In this document: in pieces, positions 27,899-36,294 of the stretch
How the letters are laid out: every line of letters begins with the position of its first letter
Position numbering within the stretch: position 1 is the first letter of the stretch
Assembly (NCBI RefSeq): GCF_019774615.1
Contig: NZ_CP081496.1
Location: 5,766,001 to 5,830,000, forward strand
Length of the DNA stretch: 64,000 bases
From: Streptomyces sp. BHT-5-2
Lineage (GTDB): Bacteria > Actinomycetota > Actinomycetes > Streptomycetales > Streptomycetaceae
Direction of reading: 5' to 3'
Notes under the pieces: generated by a model
Seen by the model: only the letters and a program-made list of their open reading frames with translations
Told to the model about the DNA's origin: nothing
Databases searched by the model: none
Translations under genes and position numbers: made by a program

Positions 27899-27983
27899 CT
27901 CACAGATCAAGCGGAATTTCACCTTCTCGTGAACTTCCTCGCGAATCACTCCCTCCGCACGCTCCGTCACGCACAGTGACGAT

Positions 27984-28772
27984 ATGCGTTTTCATGACAC
28001 AGACGTACGACAGCGGGCGGTCGCCCGGCTCCGCGCGGGGGCGAAGAACGCCGACGTCGCCCGAGCCTTGGGGATCCCCCTCGGAACCATCAGCTACTGG
28101 CGACATATGGACCGCGCCAAGCGCGGAGAGTGTCCGGGACGGCACGCGCCCCGGTGCCCTCGCTGCGACGGCTGCGAGCTCGACGAAGTGGCCTACGCCT
28201 ACCTGCTGGCCCTCTACCTCGGCGACGGGCACATCATCCAGTATTCGGGGCACCGCGTACCGAGCCTCATGATCACCTGCGACGACAACTGGCCCGGTCT
28301 CATGGACGACTGTGAGACGGCAATGCGGGCGGTTTTCCCCGACAACTCGGTGTGCCGCGTCAGCAAGCAGGGCTGCCACAACGTGAAGGTCTACTCCAAG
28401 CACTTATGGTGCATGTTCCCTCAGCACGGCCCGGGCAAGAAGCACGAGCGGCCGATCGTCCTCGAAGGGTGGCAGCAGCGGATCGTGGACGCACACCCTT
28501 GGGAGTTCATCCGGGGACTCGTCCACTCCGACGGGTGCCGGATCACCAACTGGACGACGCGGATGGTCAGCGGCGAGCGCAAGCGCTACGAATACCCGCG
28601 GTACTTCTTCACGAACAAGTCCGTGGACATCCGCCGACTCTGCTCGGAGACGCTGGACAGAGTCGGCGTCGAGTGGAAAGCCACCCGACGCGGCAGCGAG
28701 ACCTACAACATCTCCGTCGCCAAGCGTGCCTCCGTCTTGCTCATGGACCAACACATCGGGCCGAAGTACTGA
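27984..28772 (+). CDS. HTH / LAGLIDADG-like homing endonuclease-type protein
   Basis: A 262-residue protein with an N-terminal helix-turn-helix (residues about 8-40, NADVARALGIPLGTISYW), a Cys/His cluster that could bind zinc (C50, H54, C58, C61, C64) and two LAGLIDADG-like helices: AYLLALYLGDGH (72-83, acidic D81) and EFIRGLVHSDGC (174-185, acidic D183). Two motifs separated by about 100 residues fit a monomeric LAGLIDADG enzyme, though such domains can also be pure DNA binders. It lies 85 bases beyond tRNA-Leu with no surrounding intron or intein. GTCAC and GTGAC arms at 27966-27980 sit just before the start; the ribosome site is weak. Relatives are often labelled transcriptional regulator. 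Confidence 0.75.
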   Translation: MRFHDTDVRQRAVARLRAGAKNADVARALGIPLGTISYWRHMDRAKRGECPGRHAPRCPRCDGCELDEVAYAYLLALYLGDGHIIQYSGHRVPSLMITCDDNWPGLMDDCETAMRAVFPDNSVCRVSKQGCHNVKVYSKHLWCMFPQHGPGKKHERPIVLEGWQQRIVDAHPWEFIRGLVHSDGCRITNWTTRMVSGERKRYEYPRYFFTNKSVDIRRLCSETLDRVGVEWKATRRGSETYNISVAKRASVLLMDQHIGPKY

Positions 28773-28831
28773 CGGGACGGCAGTCAGTTACCTCGGCCCA
28801 GCGGAGTTGGAGCGGGTGCGTGCGGGTGGGG

Positions 28832-30268
28832 CTACTTCTGGATCTCGTCCTCGCCGATGTGGTGGACGCGGACGAGGTTGGTGGAGCCGGGGACTCCGGG
28901 CGGGGAGCCGGCGGTGATGATGACGACGTCGCCCTTCTTGCAGCGGCCGATCTTCAGGAGCTGCTCGTCGACCTGGGCGACCATCTCGTCGGTGGAGTTG
29001 ACGGTGGGGCCGAGGAAGGTCTCCACGCCCCAGGTGAGGTTGAGTTGGGAGCGGGTGGCCGGGTCGGGGGTGAAGGCGAGGAGGGGGATGGGCGAGCGGT
29101 AGCGGGAGAGGCGGCGGACGGTGTCGCCGGACTGGGTGAAGGCGACGAGGAACTTGGCGCCGAGGAAGTCGCCCATCTCGGCGGCGGCGCGGGCGACGGC
29201 GCCGCCCTGGGTGCGGGGCTTGCTGCGTTCGGTCAGGGGTGGCAGGCCCTTGGCGAGGATGTCCTCCTCGGCGGCCTCGACGATGCGGCTCATGGTGCGG
29301 ACGGTCTCGGTGGGGTATTTGCCGACGCTGGTCTCGCCGGAGAGCATCACGGCGTCGGTGCCGTCGATGACGGCGTTGGCGACGTCGCTGGCCTCGGCCC
29401 TGGTGGGGCGGGAGTTGTCGATCATCGAGTCGAGCATCTGGGTGGCGACGATGACCGGTTTGGCGTTGCGCTTGGCGAGTTTGATGGCGCGCTTCTGGAC
29501 GATCGGGACGGTTTCCAGGGGCATTTCGACGCCGAGGTCGCCGCGGGCGACCATGATGCCGTCGAAGGCGGCGACGATGTCGTCGATGTTCTCGACGGCC
29601 TGGGGTTTTTCGACCTTGGCGATGACGGGGAGAAAGCGCTTCTCCTCGCGCATGATGCGGTGGACGTCCCGGATGTCGTGGCCGCTGCGGACGAAGGAGA
29701 GGGCGATGACGTCGGCGCCGTAGCGCAGGGCCCAGCGGAGGTCGTCCTGGTCCTTTTCGGAGAGGGCGGGGACGGAGACGGCGACGCCGGGGAGGTTGAG
29801 GCCCTTGTGGTCGGAGACCATGCCGCCTTCGATGACCTTGGTGTGGACGCGGGGTCCTTCGACGGCGGTCACTTCGAGGGTGACCTTGCCGTCGTCGACG
29901 AGGATGCGTTCGCCGGGGGTGACGTCGTCGGCGAGGCCGGAGTAGGTGGTGCCGCAGAGGTGGCGGTCGCCTTCGATGCCGTCTTCCACGGTGATGGTGA
30001 AGGTGTCGTCGCGTTCAAGGAGTACGGGACCTTCGCGGAATCGGCCCAGGCGGATCTTCGGGCCTTGAAGGTCGGCGAGGATTCCGATGCTGCGGTGGGA
30101 TTCCTCGGATGCTTTGCGGACCCGGTCGAAGCGGGCTTCGTGGTCGGCGTAGGTGCCGTGGCTGAGGTTGAAGCGGGCGATGTCCATTCCGGCGTCGACG
30201 AGGGCTTTGATCTGCTCGTACGAGTCGGTGGCGGGGCCCAGTGTGCAGACGATTTTTGCTCGGCGCAT
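28832..30268 (-). CDS. pyk: Pyruvate kinase
   Basis: Transfers phosphate from phosphoenolpyruvate to ADP in the last step of glycolysis. The 478-residue product shows RRAKIVCTLGPA at the N-terminus, FNLSHG, the active-site lysine in VIAKVEKPQAV (about 218), the metal-binding glutamate and MVARGDLGVE (about 245), and TQMLDSM. The C-terminal domain (350-470) is the allosteric one. Length and motifs are those of actinobacterial type. Streptomyces usually have two pyk genes; the context next to pdtaR and a 5'-nucleotidase matches the one called pyk2 in S. coelicolor, from memory. Confidence 0.97.
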   Translation of the reverse strand: MRRAKIVCTLGPATDSYEQIKALVDAGMDIARFNLSHGTYADHEARFDRVRKASEESHRSIGILADLQGPKIRLGRFREGPVLLERDDTFTITVEDGIEGDRHLCGTTYSGLADDVTPGERILVDDGKVTLEVTAVEGPRVHTKVIEGGMVSDHKGLNLPGVAVSVPALSEKDQDDLRWALRYGADVIALSFVRSGHDIRDVHRIMREEKRFLPVIAKVEKPQAVENIDDIVAAFDGIMVARGDLGVEMPLETVPIVQKRAIKLAKRNAKPVIVATQMLDSMIDNSRPTRAEASDVANAVIDGTDAVMLSGETSVGKYPTETVRTMSRIVEAAEEDILAKGLPPLTERSKPRTQGGAVARAAAEMGDFLGAKFLVAFTQSGDTVRRLSRYRSPIPLLAFTPDPATRSQLNLTWGVETFLGPTVNSTDEMVAQVDEQLLKIGRCKKGDVVIITAGSPPGVPGSTNLVRVHHIGEDEIQK

Positions 30269-30413
30269 GTTTCGACCCTATGACTTACCGGGCGGTAGGG
30301 AAGTGTGGTGACGTGACTGCTCAACGACCGCTTGGTGAAAGCCTGTTGACAAGTTTTGGAATGGGCGCGAAGCCGCTCCGATGAGCGGAATTACGGCTTC
30401 GCGCAGGCTGGTC

Positions 30414-31103
30414 TCACAGTGCGGGACGGGTCATGGTGAAGCGGGCGTTGACGCTGGCGTGGACGGTCTGGCGGCGTGGTTCGAGGTCGAGGGCGGGGGC
30501 CGATTCGAGGGCGGCGCTGCGGGCGCCGCCGGGGGCGGCGAAGCCGTAGCCCTGTTGCTGGGGATGGCCTTCGGCGCCGATGTCGGCGATTTCGAGGACG
30601 GCGTCGAGGGTGGCGCCGAGGGCTTCGGCGTATTCGCGGGCGCGTTGGACGGCTTCGTGGACGGCCTGGGTGCGGGCGCTGCGGTGGGCGGGCGAGTCGG
30701 GGCGGAGGGCCCACCAGGGGCCGTCGACGCGGGTGAGTTCGAGGTCGGCGAGGCGGGTGGTGAGTTCGCCGAGGGCGGTGAAGTCGTTGAGGGTGGCGGT
30801 GAGGGTGACGCGTCCGTGGTAGGCGCGGATGCGTTCGTGGCGGCCTTTGTCGGTGAGTTGGGGGGTGAGGGTGAAGCTGCCGGTTTCGAGTTGTTCGACG
30901 GCGTCGCCGTAGCTCTTGATGAGGGTGAGGGCGTGTTCGTTGCGGCGGGTGAGGTCGGTGAGGGCGGTGGTGCGGTCGGTGCCGCGGGCGCTGACGGTGA
31001 CGGTGATGCGGGCGATTTCGGGGTCGACTTCGAGGTGGGCTTCGCCGCGGACGGCGAGGCGGGGGGCCTCGGGGGTGCCGTAGGGGAGGGTGGGGTCGGT
31101 CAT
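30414..31103 (-). CDS. SIMPL-domain protein
   Basis: A 229-residue protein of the SIMPL (DUF541) family: RLAVRGEAHLEVDPEIARITVTVSA style opening near residue 15, RRNEHALTLIKSYGD helix, then FTLTPQL and REYAEALGA. Most bacterial SIMPL proteins (such as E. coli YggE) are exported, but this one has no signal peptide, so it is probably cytoplasmic. Fold is oligomeric ring-forming in known structures; the function is obscure, with links to oxidative stress in YggE. Single gene between pyk and the nucleotidase. Confidence 0.85.
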   Translation of the reverse strand: MTDPTLPYGTPEAPRLAVRGEAHLEVDPEIARITVTVSARGTDRTTALTDLTRRNEHALTLIKSYGDAVEQLETGSFTLTPQLTDKGRHERIRAYHGRVTLTATLNDFTALGELTTRLADLELTRVDGPWWALRPDSPAHRSARTQAVHEAVQRAREYAEALGATLDAVLEIADIGAEGHPQQQGYGFAAPGGARSAALESAPALDLEPRRQTVHASVNARFTMTRPAL

Positions 31104-31143
31104 GGGGTCAGCTTGCCAGTCGGTGCCGGTCTTTCGGTCAACT

Positions 31144-31211
31144 GGTCACCTGGGAGTCACCTGTTCGCAACGTTGTGGGGCTGTTGCGACAGGGGTGGTC
31201 GGGGCCACAAT
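31144..31211 (+). promoter_or_regulatory. Nucleotidase promoter with a candidate PHO box
   Basis: GGTCACCT at 31144-31151 and AGTCACCT at 31155-31162 are repeated at an 11-base spacing, the layout of PhoP direct-repeat units (core GTTCACC, one to two mismatches each). About 20 bases downstream, TTGCGA (31184-31189), 16 bases, CACAAT (31206-31211) could serve as -35/-10. PhoP control is an inference that fits a secreted nucleotidase. Confidence 0.45.
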
Positions 31212-31282
31212 CTACGCGCGTTGTTCCGGGGCGGCGTGCCACCGGGCGCATGGGGACCATCTGACCTCTTGGGGGCGTCGAT

Positions 31283-33094
31283 ATGTCGTTCAACCGCCGG
31301 AAGTTTCTGGGGCGTTCGGCCGCGGCCGGTGCGGGGGTGGCGCTCACGGGGGCGCTGCCGCAGGGTGCGCAGGCGCAGGAGTCCCGGCCGGGGCGTGGGC
31401 GGGGCGGGCGGGTCCCGTTCCGGGTGCTGGGCACGACGGACGTGCACGGGCACGTGTTGAACTGGGACTATTTCACCGACAAGGAGTATGACGACGCGGC
31501 GCACAACGATGTCGGGCTGGCGAAGATCTCGACGCTGGTGGAGCAGGCCCGCAAGGAGGCGGGGCGGCATCGTACGTTGCTGATCGACGCGGGTGACATC
31601 ATTCAGGGCACTCAGCTGTCGTACTACTACGCGCGGGTCGATCCGATCACGGCGCCGCACGGTCCGAAGCATCCGATGGCGCTGGCGATGAACCGGATGC
31701 GGTATGACGCGGCGGCGCTCGGCAATCATGAGTTCAATTACGGGATTCCGGTGCTGCGGAAGTTCCAGGAGCAGTGTGATTTCCCGTTGCTGGCGGCGAA
31801 CGCGCTGGATGCGCGGACGTCGAAGCCGGCGTTTCCGCCGTATGTGGTGAAGCGGATCAAGGTGCCGGGTCACCGGGATGTCCGGGTGGGGATTCTGGGG
31901 CTGACGAATCCTGGTATCGCGGTGTGGGACAAGGCCAATGTGCAGGGGAAGTTGACGTTTTCGGGGCTGGTCGAGCAGGCGAAGGTGTATGTGCCGAAGC
32001 TGCGCTCGCTCGGCTGTGACGTGGTGGTCTGTACGGATCATTCGGGCCTGGACGGTGCGACGTCGTACGGGGATGCGCTGCCGTATCCGGAGAACGCGTC
32101 GTCGCTGGTGGCCGAGCAGGTGCCGGGTATCGACGCGATTCTGGTGGGTCATACGCACAAGGAGGTGGCGTCCCGGACGGTGGTGAACAAGGAGACCGGC
32201 CGGAGCGTGGTGCTGTCCGAGCCGCTGATGTGGGGGATGCGGCTGAGTGTCTTCGATTTCGAGGTGGAGTGGTGCCGGGGCCGCTGGGAGGTGGTGTCGG
32301 TCAAGGCGGAGGTGCGCAACGCCAATACGGCGGTGGAGGATCCGGAGATCGCGCGACTGGTGCGGGGTGAGCATCAGGCGGTGGTGAAGTACGTGAATCA
32401 GGTGGTGGGGACGTGCAAGGCGGCGATGTCGGCGGCCGAGGCTCCGTACAAGGACACGCCGATCATCGACTTCATCAATTTCGTGCAGGTGGACACGGTG
32501 AAGTCGGCGCTGGCCGGCACGAAGTACGCCGCACTGCCGGTGCTGTCGCAGGCGGCGTGTTTCTCGCGGTCGGCGGCGATTCCGGCGGGCCAGGTGTCGC
32601 TGCGTGATGTGGCGGGGCTGTATGTGTACGAGAACACGCTGGATGCGCGGCTGTTGACGGGTGCGCAGCTGCGGGACTATCTGGAGTTCTCGGCGCGGTA
32701 TTTCGTGCAGACGGCGCCGGGTGCGCCGGTGGATCCGGCGAAGCTGACGAACGCGAACAACACGCCCGACTTCAACTACGACGTGGTCGGTGGGCTGACG
32801 TATGACATCGACATCGCGAAGTCGGCGGGTTCGCGGATCACGAACCTGCGGTATCAGGGCAAGCCGTTGGACGACCAGGCGCAGTTCGTGCTGGCGGTGA
32901 ACAACTACCGGGCGAACGGCGGTGGTGGCTTCCCGCATGTGGCGAAGGCGACGTCGGTGTGGTCGAACTCGGACGAGATCCGGAACACGATCATCGCGTG
33001 GGTGAAGGCGAAGAAGGTGATCGATCCGGCGGTGTTCGCGGCGGCCGGGTGGCGGCTGACGCGGGCGGGGGTGCCGGTGTTCCAGGGCGGGTGA
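31283..33094 (+). CDS. Tat-exported bifunctional metallophosphatase / 5'-nucleotidase
   Basis: A 603-residue enzyme expected to release phosphate from extracellular nucleotides or 2',3'-cyclic nucleotides. The start MSFNRRKFLGRSAAAG is a twin-arginine signal with cleavage near residue 32 after AQA. The metallophosphatase domain (about 45-310) shows TTDVHGHVLNWD, IDAGDIIQGT, ALGNHEFNYG and VGHTHKEVAS, the dimetal ligands of the UshA/CpdB family. The 5'-nucleotidase C domain (about 370-570) follows with ADIDIxxSAGSR-like segments and FVLAVNNYRANGGGGFP. Folding in the cytoplasm before export is implied. It converges with the N-hydroxylase gene across a shared terminator; phosphate control is suggested by repeats upstream. 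Confidence 0.93.
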   Translation: MSFNRRKFLGRSAAAGAGVALTGALPQGAQAQESRPGRGRGGRVPFRVLGTTDVHGHVLNWDYFTDKEYDDAAHNDVGLAKISTLVEQARKEAGRHRTLLIDAGDIIQGTQLSYYYARVDPITAPHGPKHPMALAMNRMRYDAAALGNHEFNYGIPVLRKFQEQCDFPLLAANALDARTSKPAFPPYVVKRIKVPGHRDVRVGILGLTNPGIAVWDKANVQGKLTFSGLVEQAKVYVPKLRSLGCDVVVCTDHSGLDGATSYGDALPYPENASSLVAEQVPGIDAILVGHTHKEVASRTVVNKETGRSVVLSEPLMWGMRLSVFDFEVEWCRGRWEVVSVKAEVRNANTAVEDPEIARLVRGEHQAVVKYVNQVVGTCKAAMSAAEAPYKDTPIIDFINFVQVDTVKSALAGTKYAALPVLSQAACFSRSAAIPAGQVSLRDVAGLYVYENTLDARLLTGAQLRDYLEFSARYFVQTAPGAPVDPAKLTNANNTPDFNYDVVGGLTYDIDIAKSAGSRITNLRYQGKPLDDQAQFVLAVNNYRANGGGGFPHVAKATSVWSNSDEIRNTIIAWVKAKKVIDPAVFAAAGWRLTRAGVPVFQGG

Positions 33095-33122
33095 CCCGGG
33101 TCGCGCCGTGTCGGTGCGGGCG

Positions 33123-33166
33123 CCGCCCCTCTCCCCCGGTCCGTGCGGGTTGGGGTGGAGGGGCGG
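33123..33166. terminator. Terminator between nucleotidase and N-hydroxylase genes
   Basis: CCGCCCCTC and GAGGGGCGG form 9-base arms that extend by a further four C-G pairs with a small mismatch; it separates two convergent genes. Confidence 0.6.
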
Positions 33167-33172
33167 TGGCGT

Positions 33173-34612
33173 TCAGTGGCGCGGGACGAGGTTCGAGCCC
33201 TGGCGGGGGACGGTGCCGGTGCGGCGGGTCGGGGGTTGTTGGGTGAGGCCGAAGGTGGTGAAGGAAGTGCGGGTGGGGAGGGGGTAGGTGGAGGTGGAGG
33301 TGAGGGAGTTGAGGATGGTGGCGCTGCGCCAGGCGGCGAGGCCGAGGTCGGGGGCGCCCACGCCGTGGGTGTGGCGTTCGGCGTTCTGGACGTAGACGGA
33401 GCCGGTGATGGCGGGGTCGAGGACGAGGCGGTGGTGTTCGTCGATGCGGGGGCGTTCGGAGGCGTCGCGGCGGAGGTAGGGGTCGAGGGCGGCGAGGAGG
33501 GTGTCGAGGCGGCGTTCGCGGTAGCCGGTGGCGAGGACGACGGCGTCGGTGGTGAGGCGGGAGCGGCTGCCTTGTTGGGCGTGTTCGAGGTGGAGTTCGA
33601 CTTTGGTGGTGCCGACGCGGCCGGCGGTGCGGACCTGGACGCCGGGGGTGAGGACGGCGTTGGGCCAGCCGCCGTCGAGGGTGCGGCGGTAGAGCTCGTC
33701 GTGGATGGCGGCGAGGGTGTCGTGGTCGATGCCCTTGTAGAGCTGCCATTGGGCGGGGAGGAGTTCGTCGCGGGTGCGTTCGGGGAGGGCGTGGAAGTAG
33801 CGGGTGTAGTCGGGGGTGAAGTGTTCCAGGCCGAGTTTGCTGTATTCCATGGGGGCGAAGGCGGGGGTGCGGGCGAGCCAGTGGAGGTTTTCGCGGCCGG
33901 TGGGGCGGGTGCGGAGCTGGTCGAGGAAGATCTCGGCGCCTGATTGGCCGGCGCCGATGACGGTGAGGTGGTCGGCGGCGAGGAGGCGTTCGCGGTGGTC
34001 GAGGTAGTCGGCGGAGTGGATGACGGGGACGGTGGGGGCCTCGGCGAGGGGGCGGAGGGGGACGGGGACGTGGGGGGCGGTGCCGATGCCGAGGACGAGG
34101 TTGCGGGCGTGGGTGCGGCCGAGGGCTTCGGCTTCGCCGTCGGCGTCGAGTTGGGTGTAGTCGACTTCGAAGAGGTGGCGTTCGTGGTTCCAGCGGACGG
34201 CGTCGATGTGGTGGCCGAAGTGGAGGGTGGGGAGGTTTTCGCTGACCCAGCGGCAGTAGGCGTCGTATTCGGCGCGGTGGATGTGGAGGCGCTCGGCGAA
34301 GTAGAAGGGGTAGAGGCGTTCGCGGGTTTTGAGGTAGTTGAGGAAGGTCCAGGGGCTGGCGGGGTCGGCGAGGGTGACGAGGTCGGCGAGGAAGGGGACT
34401 TGGAGGGTGGTGCCGTCGATGAGGAGGCCGGGGTGCCAGTGGAAGGCGGGGCGCTGGTCGTAGAAGGCGGTGCGGAGTTGGGTGAGGGGGTGGGCGAGGG
34501 CGGCGAGGGAGAGGTTGAAGGGGCCGATGCCGATGCCGATGAGGTCGAGGGGCTCTTCGGGGCCGGGGGTGTCGGTGGGGGTGTCGGGCTCGTTGTGTGG
34601 CGGGGTGTTCAT
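33173..34612 (-). CDS. Lysine/ornithine/diamine N-hydroxylase (IucD/SidA family)
   Basis: FAD- and NADPH-dependent monooxygenase that hydroxylates a terminal amine, the step that makes hydroxamate siderophore building blocks. The FAD motif DLIGIGIGPFNLSLAALA is near residue 24, the NADPH motif VIGAGQSGAEIFLDQL near 215, and the family's C-terminal LATGYRERR near 383. The length of 479 residues is in family range. Its start overlaps the upstream decarboxylase stop (ATGA), so the pair is coupled like desA-desB of desferrioxamine synthesis. The usual partners, an acyltransferase and an NIS synthetase (desC, desD), are not here. N-hydroxycadaverine or a related diamine is the inferred product. 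Confidence 0.88.
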   Translation of the reverse strand: MNTPPHNEPDTPTDTPGPEEPLDLIGIGIGPFNLSLAALAHPLTQLRTAFYDQRPAFHWHPGLLIDGTTLQVPFLADLVTLADPASPWTFLNYLKTRERLYPFYFAERLHIHRAEYDAYCRWVSENLPTLHFGHHIDAVRWNHERHLFEVDYTQLDADGEAEALGRTHARNLVLGIGTAPHVPVPLRPLAEAPTVPVIHSADYLDHRERLLAADHLTVIGAGQSGAEIFLDQLRTRPTGRENLHWLARTPAFAPMEYSKLGLEHFTPDYTRYFHALPERTRDELLPAQWQLYKGIDHDTLAAIHDELYRRTLDGGWPNAVLTPGVQVRTAGRVGTTKVELHLEHAQQGSRSRLTTDAVVLATGYRERRLDTLLAALDPYLRRDASERPRIDEHHRLVLDPAITGSVYVQNAERHTHGVGAPDLGLAAWRSATILNSLTSTSTYPLPTRTSFTTFGLTQQPPTRRTGTVPRQGSNLVPRH

Positions 34613-36039
34613 CGCGGGGTGTGGCCTTCCACGAGTTTGAGGAGGGTGGTGAGGTCTCCGGGTTGGGTGTGGGGGTTGAGGAGGGTGGTTTTGAGCCAGA
34701 GGCCGGTGGGTGTGGTGGCGCGGCCGAGGACGGCGTGGCCTTCGGCGAGGAGGGAGCGGCGGATGGTGGCGAGGGTGGTGTCGTCGGCTCCGGTGGGGCG
34801 GAAGAGGACGGTGGTGAGGGTGGGGCGGGAGTGGAGTTCGTAGCGGGGGTGGGCGTCGATGAGGTCGGCGAGGGTGCGGGCGGCGGCGAGGGTGCGGTCG
34901 ACGAGGTCGCCGAGGCCCTGGCGGCCGAGGGCCTTGAGGGTGACGGCGATCTTGAGGATGTCGGGGCGGCGGGTGGTGCGCAGGGAGCGGCCGAGGAGGT
35001 CGGGGAGGCCGGCTTCGGTGTCGTCGTCGGGGTTGAGGTAGTCGGCCTGGTGGGCGAGGGGGGTGAGGGTGGCGGCGCCGGGGACGGCGAGGAGGCCGGC
35101 GGCGACCGGTTGCCAGCCGAGTTTGTGCAGGTCGAGGGTGACGGTGTGGGCGCGGGCGAGGCCGGTGAGGGTGGCGCGGTGGGTGGCGCTGAAGAGGAGG
35201 GGGCCGCCGTAGGAGGCGTCGATGTGGAGGCGGGCGCCGTGGTGGTCGGCGAGGTCGGCGAGGGCCGGGAGGGGGTCGATGGCGCCGGCGTCGGTGGTGC
35301 CTGCGGTTGCGGTGAGCAGCACCCGACCGGTGCAGCCGCTGCGGCCGGTGAGTTCGGCGAGGCAGGTGTGGACGGTGGCGGGGTCGAGGGTGCCGTCGGG
35401 GGTGGGGAGGGTGAGGGGTTCGGGGAGGCCGAGCAGCCAGGCGGCGCGGTGGATGCTGTGGTGGGCGTTGGCGCCGCAGACGATGCGGAGGGGGCCGGTG
35501 GAGCCGGTGGGTTCGGTGGTGCGGTGGGCCTCGCGGGCGAGGAGGAGGGCGAGTTGGTTGGACTCGGTGCCGCCGGTGGTGACGAGGGCGTCGGGTGCGT
35601 CGGCCTCGGGGTACACGAGGGCCGCGAGGGCGCGGGCGGTGAGGGTTTCGAGTTCGGATGCGGCGGGGGCCTGGTCCCAGGAGTCCATGGAGGGGTTGAG
35701 GGCGCTGGCGGCGAGGTCGGCGGCGGTGGCCAGGGCCAGTGGGGGGCAGTGCAGGTGGGCGGCGCAGTGCGGGTCGGCGGGGTCGGCGGCGCCGGCGGCG
35801 AGGGTGTGGACGAGGGTGCGCAGGGCGGTGTGCGGGCCGATGCCCTCTTCGGGGAGGAGGGGGAGGCAGGCGTCGCGGACGGCGCGGGCGACGGTGTCGG
35901 GGCCGCCGGGCGGGAGGGGGCCGGAGCGGTCCTGGGCGCCGGTGGTGAGGGCGTCGAGGACGGTGTCGAGGAGGGGGCGGAGCGCACGGGGGCCGTCGGC
36001 GCCGCCTGCGAGGGCGGTGCCGGCAGGGGCGACTGGCAT
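34609..36039 (-). CDS. PLP-dependent group II decarboxylase (lysine/diamine type)
   Basis: A 476-residue pyridoxal-phosphate enzyme likely to decarboxylate lysine, ornithine or diaminobutyrate. TTGGTESNQLALLLAR is the family signature before the cofactor region, NAHHSIHRAAWLLG contains the ring-stacking histidine, HIDASYGGP the cofactor-nitrogen aspartate, and LDLHKLGWQP the Schiff-base lysine. ATG 36039 is preferred because GAAGAG lies upstream; an in-frame TTG at 36057 is the longest option. The divergence from S. coelicolor DesA as I recall it is noticeable, especially at the N-terminus. A candidate iron box lies about 50 bases upstream, and the N-hydroxylase follows with a four-base overlap. 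Confidence 0.87.
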   Translation of the reverse strand: MPVAPAGTALAGGADGPRALRPLLDTVLDALTTGAQDRSGPLPPGGPDTVARAVRDACLPLLPEEGIGPHTALRTLVHTLAAGAADPADPHCAAHLHCPPLALATAADLAASALNPSMDSWDQAPAASELETLTARALAALVYPEADAPDALVTTGGTESNQLALLLAREAHRTTEPTGSTGPLRIVCGANAHHSIHRAAWLLGLPEPLTLPTPDGTLDPATVHTCLAELTGRSGCTGRVLLTATAGTTDAGAIDPLPALADLADHHGARLHIDASYGGPLLFSATHRATLTGLARAHTVTLDLHKLGWQPVAAGLLAVPGAATLTPLAHQADYLNPDDDTEAGLPDLLGRSLRTTRRPDILKIAVTLKALGRQGLGDLVDRTLAAARTLADLIDAHPRYELHSRPTLTTVLFRPTGADDTTLATIRRSLLAEGHAVLGRATTPTGLWLKTTLLNPHTQPGDLTTLLKLVEGHTPR

Positions 36040-36085
36040 CAAGAGGCTCTTCTTCAAAGGGAGTTGGGTGCCCGGGTACCGGGTC

Positions 36086-36099
36086 TTAGGCCGACCTAA
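36086..36099 (-). promoter_or_regulatory. Candidate DmdR/IdeR iron box
   Basis: TTAGGCCGACCTAA, an imperfect palindrome with TTAGG and CCTAA arms, matches 12 of 14 positions in the right part of the actinobacterial iron-box consensus. It lies 47 bases upstream of the decarboxylase ATG, where a repressor would block transcription when iron is plentiful. Good agreement with the siderophore-type genes it precedes. Confidence 0.65.
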
Positions 36100-36237
36100 G
36101 TTACTGGTCCGGTACGGCGGGTATCCACCTGTTGCGCCGGTATCACCCTTTCGTGGGATGGGTGTCCCGCAGATGTTCGGTTGCCTGCGGTCTTGCGCAC
36201 CGTCGAGGAGCGGGTGCCGGGGTGGCGCGGAAGCGAC

Positions 36238-36275
36238 GCGGGTGCCACCGGCGGCTTCCGCCCGATGGCACCCGC
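36238..36275 (-). terminator. Terminator after pepN
   Basis: GCGGGTGCCA and its exact reverse complement form 10-base arms with an 18-base loop, 20 bases beyond the pepN stop. Confidence 0.75.
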
Positions 36276-36294
36276 GCCCCGCGCCGCCGGCGTG

